Assembly: GCA_030154085.1 (NCBI GenBank)
Contig: JASKKR010000002.1
Location: forward strand, 62,001-126,000
Reading direction: 5' to 3'
Source: Candidatus Cloacimonadota bacterium
GTDB taxonomy: Bacteria; Cloacimonadota; Cloacimonadia; Cloacimonadales; Cloacimonadaceae
Length of the DNA: 64,000 bases
The stretch's first letter is position 1. Every line of letters begins with the position of its first letter. The notes beneath the pieces are model-generated. The model did not search any database. It was not told the origin of the DNA and saw nothing but the letters and a program-made list of their open reading frames with translations. Below are positions 25,247-34,466 of the stretch, in pieces. The position numbers were made by a program, and so were the translations under genes.

Positions 25247-28200
25247 AAATCGGATCATATCTGCCAGTGCTGGTACCGGAAAGACTTACAGACTATCTGT
25301 GGAATATATCTGCCTGCTGCTCAAGTATTATTCTCATCCTGATTTCAACCCGGATTCAATCTTGGTGATTACTTTCACTCGCAAAGCATGCTCCGAGATT
25401 CGAGAACGCATTATCTCGCATATGCAAGAGCTGATTCAATGCCAAAATAAAGAGTTGCTCACCAGCATTCGCCACTACATCCCGGGGGATCCTGATACCC
25501 TAAGCATTGACGAAGAAAACAAGCTCCGCTCAGTACAGCTTAAAATCGAAGCAGACAACCGGAACCTCCAAGTGATGACAATTGATAGCTACATCAGCAG
25601 CATATTCCGTAATATCGTGCGTCCCCTGAAAAGCATTGATAGCTACAGCTTAGAAAAGAATGCTGAATCGAAGCGCATACCCGATCTGATGGAACATCTT
25701 TTGCAGCCAAATTTCATGAAGATGCTGGACCAAATCCTGAGTCGTAAGGTCAAACGCAGCATGGACGATTATGTCCCTCTCTTTAAAGGAATGATCACCA
25801 ACCGTTGGATATACTATCTGATCAGAAATAATGCTGAGCATCATCCATCTCCACAAGATCCCCGCCAATATGACTTCCCCAAAAGATTGAGTATACTGAT
25901 CAACTTTATCCAGCAAAATCTATCTAAACCGGGGAAGAAAAATTTCCTGCACTGCTTCAAGAGCGCTTTTAGAGATCTCTTTACTCAGGATGAACTTGAG
26001 CCAAATGAGATCACTCAACAGATCATAAGGATGTGCAGCAACTCCTCAGACGCCATGCGTGTTCTACACGTGTTCCAAAAAGAACCGATCTGCAACAAAC
26101 CTGATCTGCTTAAAGAGATGTATCCTGAGGTCGTTGAGCTGCAAAATAGTACTCTGAACGCATTAGGTGAAATGCTTTACTATGACTATTTCCTGGCAGA
26201 GCAAGAAGAGATTTTGGAGCTTTGGGAGACTGTCTTAACTGAATATGACAGATTAATATATCGCTATAAGAATTTTGCCTATCATGATATTAGTTGGTTT
26301 ACGTTTGAAACACTCTTTAGCCCAGATCCTCCCCTCTTTAAGATGGAAGAAGCATCAGAAGCTACAGAGTTCTATGCTTTTCTAAGTCATCGCAGCCGCT
26401 TTATGCTAATAGATGAATTTCAAGATACTTCGCTTTTGCAATTTAAGATCCTCTTGCCTATTATGGAAGAGATCTCAAGTGGATACGGTAGCAAGGACTT
26501 CGGAGGCGTAGTGATAGTTGGGGACGAGAAGCAATCCATCTTTGGTTGGCGTGGAGGCGAGCGTGACCTACTGCTCAATCTAAGAGATATTATCCCCAGC
26601 TTGGGAAATGTGGAAATAGAAAAACTGAGTCATTCTTATAGAGCCGGGGCAGACATGATTGACTTCGTTAATAGCATTTTCTCTAATAAAGTGCTACATG
26701 AGCATCTGGCAAAGCAAGACATGACCTGGGACTACTCGGAGGTGCAATCCGCTCTGGGCAATGTTCCCGGTTCTCTCGAATATAAGATCATGGGATATAA
26801 TAAGAACGCTGGAGAGAAACCGCTGATCTATCAGAGCTTTTTGCAGGATATGATACTACCAGCTTTAGCCAAAACCTCCACTGAATCCGTGGCTGTCCTT
26901 TGCCGCACAAACAAACAGCTTGCTGATTTACAAATGCTATTGGAAGGAGAAAATAAGAGATCCATATTTCAACCCAGTGCCCCGATCACAATGCATCATC
27001 TTGTAGCTCCCTTAATCTCTTGGATGAGATATGTAGCATATGGTGACTACATGGACCTTCTCACAGTTTTACGCTCCGATTACCTATTAATATCTTCCAA
27101 ATGCCTCAAAGAGATCGTGGACACAATATACACTTTTGAAAGACAAAAATCGGCACCGCTTCAAGATTTGTCTTTTGAAAAGATAGAAGTGGCAAATGAG
27201 CTTTTCAACTTAGCACAAAAGCAAAAGGATTTGCCTCCATCTGTGATTCTACAACAAACGATTCAAGCGTTGCTTATCCAGCCAGAAGAGATCCCGGAAA
27301 GGGACTATCTGAATCTGCATGCCTTCTTGCAAATCGCGCGTGATTGGGAACTAAACCATGCCAAAGATGGGCTTTATGTTGCCGAATTCCTGGATTATCT
27401 GATTGAGAACCAGGAGCAAGAGGATTTTACTCAAGTTAGTGACGAAAATAGTGAAGGCATTCAGATGTTGAGCATCCACAAATCCAAAGGATTGCAATTT
27501 GACAGTGTCTTTATCTTCTATGATATGGATAACTCTGGACACTCTCAGGAAAGATTGTATCAAGCTCTGGACTTTGGCGATTCCGGTTTTAGAAATGTCT
27601 CCCAATATGCTTTGAGCTATCACTATGAGAAGATCCTGCCCCATTCCCCTTTGGCAGATCTATACTCCAAAAGGCAAAAAGCAGAACTTTTGGAAGAACT
27701 GAATACTTTGTATGTAGCTTTCACTCGCGCCAAAAAGAATCTGCATATCTTCTTTGCCTATCCCTCCAAGAAGGATTGGGGAGATTATTATGACAATCTG
27801 ACTAATAACGGAACTGCGAAATTGCCCCATGTTATCGCCGAATGTCTCCATCAATATTTCGCTCTGTTCCCACAAGATGAGAAAGGAGTGTATCACAAAA
27901 TAAGCGAATATCCTGTATCTGAAGAAACTGAATATACAGTCACCGACAGCAAAACAAGCACGGAAATTAAACTAAAACCGCCAATCTATCGCCAACTGAA
28001 TCTTGCCGCTTTAGCCGATTATCCTCTGCCAGAAGGGATCTCCTTCAAAGAAGTGTATCTGGACAATCGCCAAGCACTCTGGGGAGACATCGCCCACTAC
28101 TATCTCAGCTTCATCAAGCGTGATCTTCCGGACGAACACAACATGGCAACTCGGCAATCTATCTCTCGCTATGGATCTTTAGTACCCAAAGCCAAACTGG

Positions 28201-28475
28201 AAGAACTTTTTATATCTATACGAACAGCTTTGATGGAACACAGTTATCTTTTCAGCCCTGATTTTGATAAGATTTATTGTGAGTTGGAGATAGGATCCCA
28301 TAGAATTGACAGGCTAATGATTGATAGCAAGGCAATGCTTGTTGTGATCGTCGATTATAAGACCGGTTACATCTATGAGCAGGATCAATTGGACATCTAT
28401 CAGGCAGAACTCATGAAGCTGCCTGCCTTGCAAGGATATGCTTGGGAAAAGCGCTATGTGATGCTATCACTCTGA
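25236..28475 (+). CDS. addA: AddA-like UvrD-family helicase-nuclease
   Basis: A 1079-residue SF1A helicase of the RecB/AddA group, which unwinds and trims broken DNA ends and loads RecA. Motifs in order: I SASAGTGKTYRL (~7-18), Ia LVITFTRKACSEIRERI (~45), II LIDEFQDTSLLQF (~392), III VIVGDEKQSIFGWRGG (~428), IV LSHSYRAG (~467), V MLSIHKSKGLQFD (~745), VI LYVAFTRAKKNLHIF (~825). A C-terminal PD-(D/E)XK nuclease carries VIVDYKTGYIYEQDQLDIYQ (~1035-1055). All helicase motifs look intact. AGGAG lies seven bases before the ATG, inside addB. The coupled overlap supports a stoichiometric AddAB complex. No terminator is seen after the stop. Confidence 0.93.
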   Translation: MRFENRIISASAGTGKTYRLSVEYICLLLKYYSHPDFNPDSILVITFTRKACSEIRERIISHMQELIQCQNKELLTSIRHYIPGDPDTLSIDEENKLRSVQLKIEADNRNLQVMTIDSYISSIFRNIVRPLKSIDSYSLEKNAESKRIPDLMEHLLQPNFMKMLDQILSRKVKRSMDDYVPLFKGMITNRWIYYLIRNNAEHHPSPQDPRQYDFPKRLSILINFIQQNLSKPGKKNFLHCFKSAFRDLFTQDELEPNEITQQIIRMCSNSSDAMRVLHVFQKEPICNKPDLLKEMYPEVVELQNSTLNALGEMLYYDYFLAEQEEILELWETVLTEYDRLIYRYKNFAYHDISWFTFETLFSPDPPLFKMEEASEATEFYAFLSHRSRFMLIDEFQDTSLLQFKILLPIMEEISSGYGSKDFGGVVIVGDEKQSIFGWRGGERDLLLNLRDIIPSLGNVEIEKLSHSYRAGADMIDFVNSIFSNKVLHEHLAKQDMTWDYSEVQSALGNVPGSLEYKIMGYNKNAGEKPLIYQSFLQDMILPALAKTSTESVAVLCRTNKQLADLQMLLEGENKRSIFQPSAPITMHHLVAPLISWMRYVAYGDYMDLLTVLRSDYLLISSKCLKEIVDTIYTFERQKSAPLQDLSFEKIEVANELFNLAQKQKDLPPSVILQQTIQALLIQPEEIPERDYLNLHAFLQIARDWELNHAKDGLYVAEFLDYLIENQEQEDFTQVSDENSEGIQMLSIHKSKGLQFDSVFIFYDMDNSGHSQERLYQALDFGDSGFRNVSQYALSYHYEKILPHSPLADLYSKRQKAELLEELNTLYVAFTRAKKNLHIFFAYPSKKDWGDYYDNLTNNGTAKLPHVIAECLHQYFALFPQDEKGVYHKISEYPVSEETEYTVTDSKTSTEIKLKPPIYRQLNLAALADYPLPEGISFKEVYLDNRQALWGDIAHYYLSFIKRDLPDEHNMATRQSISRYGSLVPKAKLEELFISIRTALMEHSYLFSPDFDKIYCELEIGSHRIDRLMIDSKAMLVVIVDYKTGYIYEQDQLDIYQAELMKLPALQGYAWEKRYVMLSL

Positions 28476-28651
28476 GCTGAGCATGGATTAGACTGCACGC
28501 TTTAATTCATTATCTCAGATCCTGAGCCCCACAAGAAATCAAGCTTTCAAAGTCCAGTGCCGTCAGAATAAGTTAGCGGAATTGCGCTTGACAGATTCCC
28601 GCTTGTAAAAGCTCATGATATCATATTAATGACATTTACTATGAGGTATAA

Positions 28652-29500
28652 ATGCGATACAGATCCTATCTGCTGATATTTTGGCTCCTGCTTGTTACCG
28701 TTACTGCCTGTCAAAAGGACAGTCCCCCGGTCGCGGATCGCTATGTGGTAATATCCCCTGAGATCGCCGAGATCATCAGCGCTTTAGGCGCAAGTGACCG
28801 GATCGTTGGGATCAGCGCGGAATGCAACTTCTCAGAAGAGATGCAGGGCAAAGAGATCGTAGGAAACTTCGGCGCTATCAATATGGAAAAAGTTCTGGCC
28901 TTGGCTCCGGACATCGTCTTCACTTCTGCCTTAGAACAAGAAAGCATAGCCTATGATCTGCGTAAGCTTGGCTTACATGTAGAAAGTTCCTATCCCAAAA
29001 GCTTAGATGAAATGCTTAAGGAGATCGTCCGTATCGGAGGCATCATTGATCTTGAAGAAGAAGCGCATCTCTTAGCTGACTCCCTATCCAAAGAGATTGC
29101 CAAAATCAAAGCCACCTCCGCAGGACTTTCTCGCCCCAGAGTCTATCTGGAAATATATCGGGATCCCATTATGAGCGTATCCGATAATTCTTTCGTGGGA
29201 GAGTTAATAGAAACTGCCGGTGGTGACAATATCTTCGAGAACTTGGAACGCGACTATTCCCGAGTCAAAGCCGAAGACGTCATCCAAATGATGCCCGATA
29301 TCATGATATGCTATTCGCATGACAGCCTGCAAAACATCCTTGCGCGTAAGGGATGGTCACGGATTCCAGCCATTAGTAATCAAATGATCTTTTTTGAGGA
29401 AGATATCGATCCGGATCTGATCCAGCGCGCCGGTCCTCGCTGCATAGATGGTATGCACAGGTTAGCAGAACTCTATGAGATCTGGCGCAACACACAATGA
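28652..29500 (+). CDS. Cobalamin/iron-chelate ABC transporter substrate-binding lipoprotein (BtuF-like)
   Basis: A 282-residue periplasmic binding protein of the BtuF/FepB family (Peripla_BP_2). It has a lipoprotein signal with lipobox VTAC (Cys ~20), then VISPEIAEIISALGASDRIVG, a bridging helix and the second lobe (SVSDNSFVGELIETAGGDNIF, MMPDIMICYSHD). This is the two-lobed, single-helix-linked cluster A-II type. Ligands in the family are corrinoids or ferric chelates, and sequence alone does not separate them. The stop overlaps the permease start as ATGA, so the two are coupled. A TTGACA lies at 28588-28593 upstream, without a convincing -10. Confidence 0.9.
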   Translation: MRYRSYLLIFWLLLVTVTACQKDSPPVADRYVVISPEIAEIISALGASDRIVGISAECNFSEEMQGKEIVGNFGAINMEKVLALAPDIVFTSALEQESIAYDLRKLGLHVESSYPKSLDEMLKEIVRIGGIIDLEEEAHLLADSLSKEIAKIKATSAGLSRPRVYLEIYRDPIMSVSDNSFVGELIETAGGDNIFENLERDYSRVKAEDVIQMMPDIMICYSHDSLQNILARKGWSRIPAISNQMIFFEEDIDPDLIQRAGPRCIDGMHRLAELYEIWRNTQ

Positions 29501-30417
29501 CAAGAAGAAGAATTTATAGCATCATTCTCTCTATCGCGGGCATCGGAATGGTTCTGCTTTATCTTTTTTGGGGCAACCCCAATAGCAATATCCTTTGGCA
29601 AGTCCGTTTCCCCCGGATGCTGCTCACCTTAATCTCGGGCATGAGCTTGGCAGCCATAGGCAGTGTCTATCAGCTTATGTTGGCCAACCCTCTGGCAGAG
29701 CCATATGTCCTGGGCATTTCCTCTGGATCAGCCTTTGGTAGTATCCTCATGGCAAGCTTGGGACTCTTGGTTCTGATGCCACTTGGCGGCTTCATCGGTG
29801 CCATTCTCACCATGCTCTTAGTGTGGAGATTGGCACAAAAGCATGGTGCTTTTGATCGAAGTAGATTGATCATCGCCGGCGTGATTGTAGGGATGTTTTT
29901 TTCATCCGGGATCTCACTGATGATGTATCTCAGGCGTGAGGACACTGTCCTGATCCTTAACACCTTGATGGGTAATCTGGGGCGCATCTTTAGCTACAGT
30001 GAATACCGCATCTTTTTGGCACTCAGTGGAATTGTGCTTCTACTGCTCTTCTGGCTTTATCTCAAAAGCAGAGCCTTGGACATCATGAGCTCGGGAGATA
30101 TCTATGCCACCAGCGTGGGTATCAATGTACACCGCCTGCGTAGGGAAATATTTGTAGTGAGCTCTTTGATCGTGGGGATCGTGGTCTCATATGCTGGTAT
30201 CATAGGTTTTGTAGGGCTTATAACACCCCATATCATTCGCCTTTTGGGTTATACAACCCAAAAAAAGATCTTTCCTGCTAGCCTTTTATTTGGCGCAGGA
30301 TTTCTTTTGGCAGCAGATTTTCTTGCCAAGAACGTTAGCGGAATCGAACTCCCGGTTGGCGTAATCACCGCTGCTATCGGCTGCCCATTTTTCATATACC
30401 TTCTCTTGCGTCGATGA
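29497..30417 (+). CDS. FecCD/BtuC-type ABC transporter permease
   Basis: A 306-residue inner-membrane permease with about nine or ten hydrophobic helices. It contains the family blocks VRFPRMLLTLISGMSLAAIGSVYQ, NPLAEPYVLGISSGSAFGS, ATSVGINVHRLRREIF (coupling region for the ATPase) and GFVGLITPHIIRLL. It is slightly shorter than BtuC (326). No btuD/fecE-type ATPase follows: the next gene, 64 bases on, is a transcription regulator. The transporter must therefore borrow an ATPase encoded elsewhere or be non-functional. The coupling-helix region (GFVGLITPHIIR) looks intact, which favours a shared ATPase. Confidence 0.9.
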   Translation: MTRRRIYSIILSIAGIGMVLLYLFWGNPNSNILWQVRFPRMLLTLISGMSLAAIGSVYQLMLANPLAEPYVLGISSGSAFGSILMASLGLLVLMPLGGFIGAILTMLLVWRLAQKHGAFDRSRLIIAGVIVGMFFSSGISLMMYLRREDTVLILNTLMGNLGRIFSYSEYRIFLALSGIVLLLLFWLYLKSRALDIMSSGDIYATSVGINVHRLRREIFVVSSLIVGIVVSYAGIIGFVGLITPHIIRLLGYTTQKKIFPASLLFGAGFLLAADFLAKNVSGIELPVGVITAAIGCPFFIYLLLRR

Positions 30418-30481
30418 TAAAGATATTGACACAATATACAAGTTATGTTTTTTTACTCGTATAAAGGAGCATCATATATTC

Positions 30482-32713
30482 ATGTTAACAGAGAGTGTCA
30501 ACTTGGTCATGCATCAGCTGCTGTTGATGTCGCGAGATCCAGTGCTTTATCTAGCCATAGATGAAACAAGCGGCGGCTTTTCTCAAGAAGAAGCCTTGAC
30601 CATCTCCGTAGCTAAAGCATCTGCACTAAACTCCATATATCGCCTCAAGGAAGCTTTGAAAATAGCACTTGATCTGGATAAAAAACTAAAAAATGAAGAA
30701 TTGCAAGTCCTGGAAATATTCAATCTCTTCACGATCATTTCTATATACAATAAAATGGGCAACAAAGAATGCTCCAAAAGCTATACTGACGAAGCCTATA
30801 TCCGTGCTCAAGGCACTCAAGACATGATACTCAAAACCCTCGCTGAGACCTATAATATCGCCATTATGCAACTCGACCCCACTCAGATTAATCCTCTGAT
30901 CGAGGATGCTTATCAAAAAATTACCTATACCGAACATCCCTATTTTCGCCTCTGTATGCTCTCTAGACTTGGCAAAATCCATGAAGACCTATCCCAATTC
31001 AATAAAGCTCAAGATTACTTTAGCACCGCCTATGAACTGAGCATTCAACATCAGATGAGCGTAATGTCGCTCAAACTCTGCATTGCCTTGATCCGAAACT
31101 GTGCTGCTCTTGGTAAGCATGAAATGGCAGAACACTTCTTTGCTATGGCACAGCACCTAATCGCCCAACTCAGACTCCCAATATTTGAACTTGAACTGAA
31201 TCTGGACTATGGCTTGCTCAAAAAATCCACAGGAGACTACCAAGCTGCGGTGCTCTTCTTTAATAAAAGCCTCCATGCTGCTCAGAAAAATCAACTTGAT
31301 CTCCCACTTTTAGAATTTACTGTGCTCAGTAACTTGGCAGACTGTTTGAACCACATGGGACAAAGAGAACAAGCACTATCATATCAATTGGATGCAGAAA
31401 ACCTACTTGCCGGCAAAGGATTTCTGGAGATGGAGATAGCACTGAGCACTCGTATCGCCGATACTCTGATTGCAGATGCTAAATGGGACGAAGCTATTCG
31501 CCGTCTTAAGGAAGCCACTAGCTACTACCGGCAAAATAACAAAATCCCTGAATTGATGCAAACTATGCGTAGCATGGCAGAATTCTTCCACCAAAAAAAC
31601 GACTACCAAGAAGGCTTTGCCGTGCTCTCTGAGCTGGATAAACTCAACCAAAAATACATCCAAGATCTGCGTAATAGTTATAGCAAAGTCAGCGATCAAA
31701 AGCTCAATGATATCATCAACGAATCGAAGACTCTCCACGCTAAATATGAAAACCTCCTCAACGAAGTAGTCAAACGGCAATCCACCCGTTTTATTGGCAA
31801 TTCAAAATCGGCAAAGCGTGTCATAGATAGCGCTATCCTCGCTTCCATGCACCGCGAAGCGAATGTCCTCATCACCGGACCAAGCGGAACAGGCAAGGAA
31901 ATCTTGGCACAGATGATCCACTACAGCTCTCCCCAAAAAAATGAACCCTTTGTTCCAGTCAACTGCGCCGCCATCTCTGCTTCCCTTTTTGACGTGTATT
32001 TCTTTGGAGCTGCCGCCGGGCAGTTCACCGGATCTACCAAAGAGCGCAAAGGATTTTTCGAGATTGCCTCCGGAGGCACAATCTTCATAGATGAAATCTC
32101 AGAATTGCCCATGGATTTTCAAGCAAAGCTACTCCACGCGTTGGATACTAAAAGCTTTAGACCTGTGGGCAAAGACAGCATCTTGCCCTTAGATTGCAAG
32201 ATCATCGCTTCCACCCAAAAAGATACCCTGCAAATGCTGGCTAATAATGAATTTCGTCTGGACCTCCTGCATCGATTAAACACACTGGAGATCTCCATCC
32301 CACCGCTAAGAGAACGGATGGAAGATATCCCACTTTTGGTGGAATACTTCTCTCGCATTTTTGCCAGAGAGACAAATAAGCGCCTTCCCCAGATCAAAGA
32401 CTCCTTTTTTAACAGACTCAATGAATATGACTTCCCAGGTAATGTCAGGGAACTCAAAAACATCATTGAAAGAATATTTATCCTCTATTATGAACCCATC
32501 TGGACTGCTGATATCTTAGACAATATCAATGTGTTCAGACACGACCATCAACTGCGTGGGAAACTCCTTGACCACAATATCAAAGATCTGGATCGAGAAC
32601 GCATCATTGAAGCGCTTGCTAAGACCGGAGGCAAACAAAAAACAGCTGCCAAACTCCTCAACATGAGCGAATCTACCCTCTGCCGTAAGATTAAGAAATA
32701 TAATTTAAAATAG
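30482..32713 (+). CDS. TPR-containing sigma54-type AAA+ transcriptional regulator
   Basis: A 743-residue protein. The first ~385 residues are helical repeats of TPR type (for example LSRLGKIHEDLSQFNKAQDYFSTAYEL), followed by a coiled linker (~385-435), a bacterial enhancer-binding AAA+ domain (~437-665) and a Fis-type helix-turn-helix (~690-743, KTAAKLLNMSESTLCRKIKK). The AAA+ domain has Walker A GPSGTGKE (~465), Walker B GGTIFIDEISE (~531) and the R-finger region FRLDLLHRLN. The sigma54-contacting loop reads GQFTGS (~512) instead of GAFTGA. Phe, Thr and the first and fifth Gly are kept. There is no receiver or GAF domain, so the TPRs are presumably the sensor, perhaps through a protein partner. 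AAAGGAG sits 12 bases before the start. Target genes are unknown. Confidence 0.88.
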   Translation: MLTESVNLVMHQLLLMSRDPVLYLAIDETSGGFSQEEALTISVAKASALNSIYRLKEALKIALDLDKKLKNEELQVLEIFNLFTIISIYNKMGNKECSKSYTDEAYIRAQGTQDMILKTLAETYNIAIMQLDPTQINPLIEDAYQKITYTEHPYFRLCMLSRLGKIHEDLSQFNKAQDYFSTAYELSIQHQMSVMSLKLCIALIRNCAALGKHEMAEHFFAMAQHLIAQLRLPIFELELNLDYGLLKKSTGDYQAAVLFFNKSLHAAQKNQLDLPLLEFTVLSNLADCLNHMGQREQALSYQLDAENLLAGKGFLEMEIALSTRIADTLIADAKWDEAIRRLKEATSYYRQNNKIPELMQTMRSMAEFFHQKNDYQEGFAVLSELDKLNQKYIQDLRNSYSKVSDQKLNDIINESKTLHAKYENLLNEVVKRQSTRFIGNSKSAKRVIDSAILASMHREANVLITGPSGTGKEILAQMIHYSSPQKNEPFVPVNCAAISASLFDVYFFGAAAGQFTGSTKERKGFFEIASGGTIFIDEISELPMDFQAKLLHALDTKSFRPVGKDSILPLDCKIIASTQKDTLQMLANNEFRLDLLHRLNTLEISIPPLRERMEDIPLLVEYFSRIFARETNKRLPQIKDSFFNRLNEYDFPGNVRELKNIIERIFILYYEPIWTADILDNINVFRHDHQLRGKLLDHNIKDLDRERIIEALAKTGGKQKTAAKLLNMSESTLCRKIKKYNLK

Positions 32714-32775
32714 CAAATCGGGTATTTTCTAGATAGCTGCAAGCGGTCACTTTTTCAGGTGCTTAAATAAATCAG

Positions 32776-32803
32776 TTGACTAAATATGTTTTATTGAAAT
32801 TAT
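32776..32803 (+). promoter_or_regulatory. Possible sigma70-type promoter of the purS operon
   Basis: TTGACT (32776-32781), 16 bases, AATTAT (32798-32803), 33 bases before the purS start. Matches are 5/6 and 4/6 to the consensus. No PurR box or purine riboswitch is visible. Confidence 0.35.
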
Positions 32804-32836
32804 GGAGTTCTCAGAATATTATTAATTGGAAGTACC

Positions 32837-33091
32837 ATGTTAAAAGCCAAAATCTTTGTTCAGCTCAAACCAAGCGTGTTGGATCCTCAGGGAAAAGCAG
32901 TAACCAATTCTCTCCACAATCTTGGCTTTGACAAAGTGTTACAAACACGCATCAGCAAATACATAGAGATAAATTTTGATTCAGACGACCGTGAGGATGT
33001 CTCACGCCAGACTACAAAGATCTGTGATAGTCTATTAGCAAATCCAAATACCGAGACCTACCACTTTGAACTCGAGGAGATCAAATCTTGA
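32837..33091 (+). CDS. purS: Phosphoribosylformylglycinamidine synthase subunit PurS
   Basis: An 84-residue small subunit of the three-part FGAM synthase, which in purine synthesis converts FGAR, glutamine and ATP to FGAM. The sequence has the typical PurS frame: KAKIFVQLKPSVLDPQGKAV, then LGFDKVLQTRISKYIEI and a final NTETYHFELEEI. PurS bridges PurQ and the large PurL subunit. It is followed with a four-base overlap by purQ. purL is not in this window, so the large subunit must be elsewhere. Confidence 0.95.
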   Translation: MLKAKIFVQLKPSVLDPQGKAVTNSLHNLGFDKVLQTRISKYIEINFDSDDREDVSRQTTKICDSLLANPNTETYHFELEEIKS

Positions 33092-33783
33092 AAGTCCGCG
33101 TGATCACTTTCCCGGGTTCAAATTGCGATCATGACGCCTTTGAGGTATTCTCCGAGCGCGGTCATGAAACGAGGATGATCTGGCACAAAGACCACTCCTT
33201 AGAAGATCCGGATCTCGTCATCCTCCCCGGTGGATTTTCCTATGGTGACTACCTGCGCTGTGGTGCTTTGGCGCGTTTTTCTCCGATCGTGACAGAAGTT
33301 ATTAGCTTTGCCCAGAAAGGCGGCTTAGTGATGGGCATATGCAATGGGTTCCAAGTGCTCACAGAGACCGGGCTCCTCCCTGGTGCTTTGATGATGAATT
33401 CGACCTTGCGATTTATCTGCTCCCATCAATATCTGCGTGTGGAAAGTTCAAACAGCCCCTTTACTTTTAAAATAAATCCCGGTAGCATTCTGGATATACC
33501 AATCGCCCATAAAGAGGGCAATTTTTTTATCGATCCTGATGGACTCAAATCCCTACAGGACAATGATCAGATTCTCTTTCGCTATTGCAATCACGATGGG
33601 ATAGTCTCTGCCAAGACCAATCCCAATGGCTCGATTGATAGCATCGCCGGAATCGTAAACCGCAGCAGAAACGTCTTGGGGATGATGCCTCATCCTGAAC
33701 GTAGTGCCACAGACAGCGTTTGCAGCCAAGATGGCAAGCAAATCTTTAGCGCGCTTGAAAGATACTTTACCGGCAGCGCTTGA
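33088..33783 (+). CDS. purQ: Phosphoribosylformylglycinamidine synthase subunit PurQ (glutaminase)
   Basis: A 231-residue class I glutamine amidotransferase that supplies ammonia to PurL. It starts at a TTG codon overlapping the purS stop. The start KVRVITFPGSNCDHDAF, oxyanion strand and nucleophile MGICNGFQVL (Cys ~88), and the catalytic HisGlu pair in MMPHPERSATDS (~210) are all present. Length and motifs are typical. The 3' end overlaps the start of the ComF gene, so the three genes are tightly coupled. Confidence 0.96.
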   Translation: MKVRVITFPGSNCDHDAFEVFSERGHETRMIWHKDHSLEDPDLVILPGGFSYGDYLRCGALARFSPIVTEVISFAQKGGLVMGICNGFQVLTETGLLPGALMMNSTLRFICSHQYLRVESSNSPFTFKINPGSILDIPIAHKEGNFFIDPDGLKSLQDNDQILFRYCNHDGIVSAKTNPNGSIDSIAGIVNRSRNVLGMMPHPERSATDSVCSQDGKQIFSALERYFTGSA

Positions 33784-34456
33784 TCTCCTGATCCCGCCGG
33801 CGTGCCTGAGCTGCAATGCCAAGCTTAAAGCCCCCGTGCGTTTCCTATGTGAGGATTGTGCACAGAGCATCACTCTTGTTCGGGAACCCTTTTGCCCAAA
33901 ATGTGGATCCGACATTTCCATAGGTTTTTGCCAAAATTGCCTGCAAACCGATTTCGTGTTTGAATTGTCTCGCAGTGCAGTGATCTATGAAGGATGCATC
34001 ACACAGGTTATTCACAAATTTAAATACAATGGCTATTCCTCTTTGGGAGTATTTTTAGCGCAGTTCCTTTTTGAAGCTGTGCAGCTATATCCAGAATTTG
34101 AGGACTATCCTTTGGTAATGGCTGTGCCTCTTCACCGGGTTCGCAAGCGTGAGCGAGGCTTCAATCAAAGTGAGATCCTTGCCAAAAATTTGGCAAAACT
34201 TAGCGGTAAGCGTTATATCAGCCCGCTTTGCCGTCGGCGTTATACCAGAAGCCAAACTCTGCTCGATCACAATAAGAGGTTGACAAATACAGCTGGTGCT
34301 TTCAAGGTAAAAAAGAGCGATGAAGTTCTTGACAAAAAGATCATCGTGATCGATGATGTGTTCACCACGGGTAGCACCCTCAACGAGATTAGCCGCGAGC
34401 TCTATAAAGCAGGCGCTCAAAAGGTGGCTTGCCTTACCCTTTCTCGCGCAGGATAG
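33731..34456 (+). CDS. ComF family phosphoribosyltransferase-like protein
   Basis: About 241 residues if read from the ATG at 33731 inside purQ. ATG and TTG codons at 33704 and ~33758 are alternatives, and none has a good ribosome site, so the start is uncertain. The N-terminal part has the double zinc-finger of ComF/GntX (LIPPACLSCNAKL, CEDC, FCPKCG, FCQNC). The C-terminal part is a PRTase fold with the PRPP loop IIVIDDVFTTGSTL (~208-221) and the upstream RERGFNQSEILA block. ComF proteins are needed for DNA uptake in competent bacteria and are otherwise widespread with unknown chemistry. Its position directly behind purSQ suggests either shared expression or a salvage-type role. Confidence 0.88.
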   Translation: MASKSLARLKDTLPAALDLLIPPACLSCNAKLKAPVRFLCEDCAQSITLVREPFCPKCGSDISIGFCQNCLQTDFVFELSRSAVIYEGCITQVIHKFKYNGYSSLGVFLAQFLFEAVQLYPEFEDYPLVMAVPLHRVRKRERGFNQSEILAKNLAKLSGKRYISPLCRRRYTRSQTLLDHNKRLTNTAGAFKVKKSDEVLDKKIIVIDDVFTTGSTLNEISRELYKAGAQKVACLTLSRAG

Positions 34457-34466
34457 AAATTGATTT

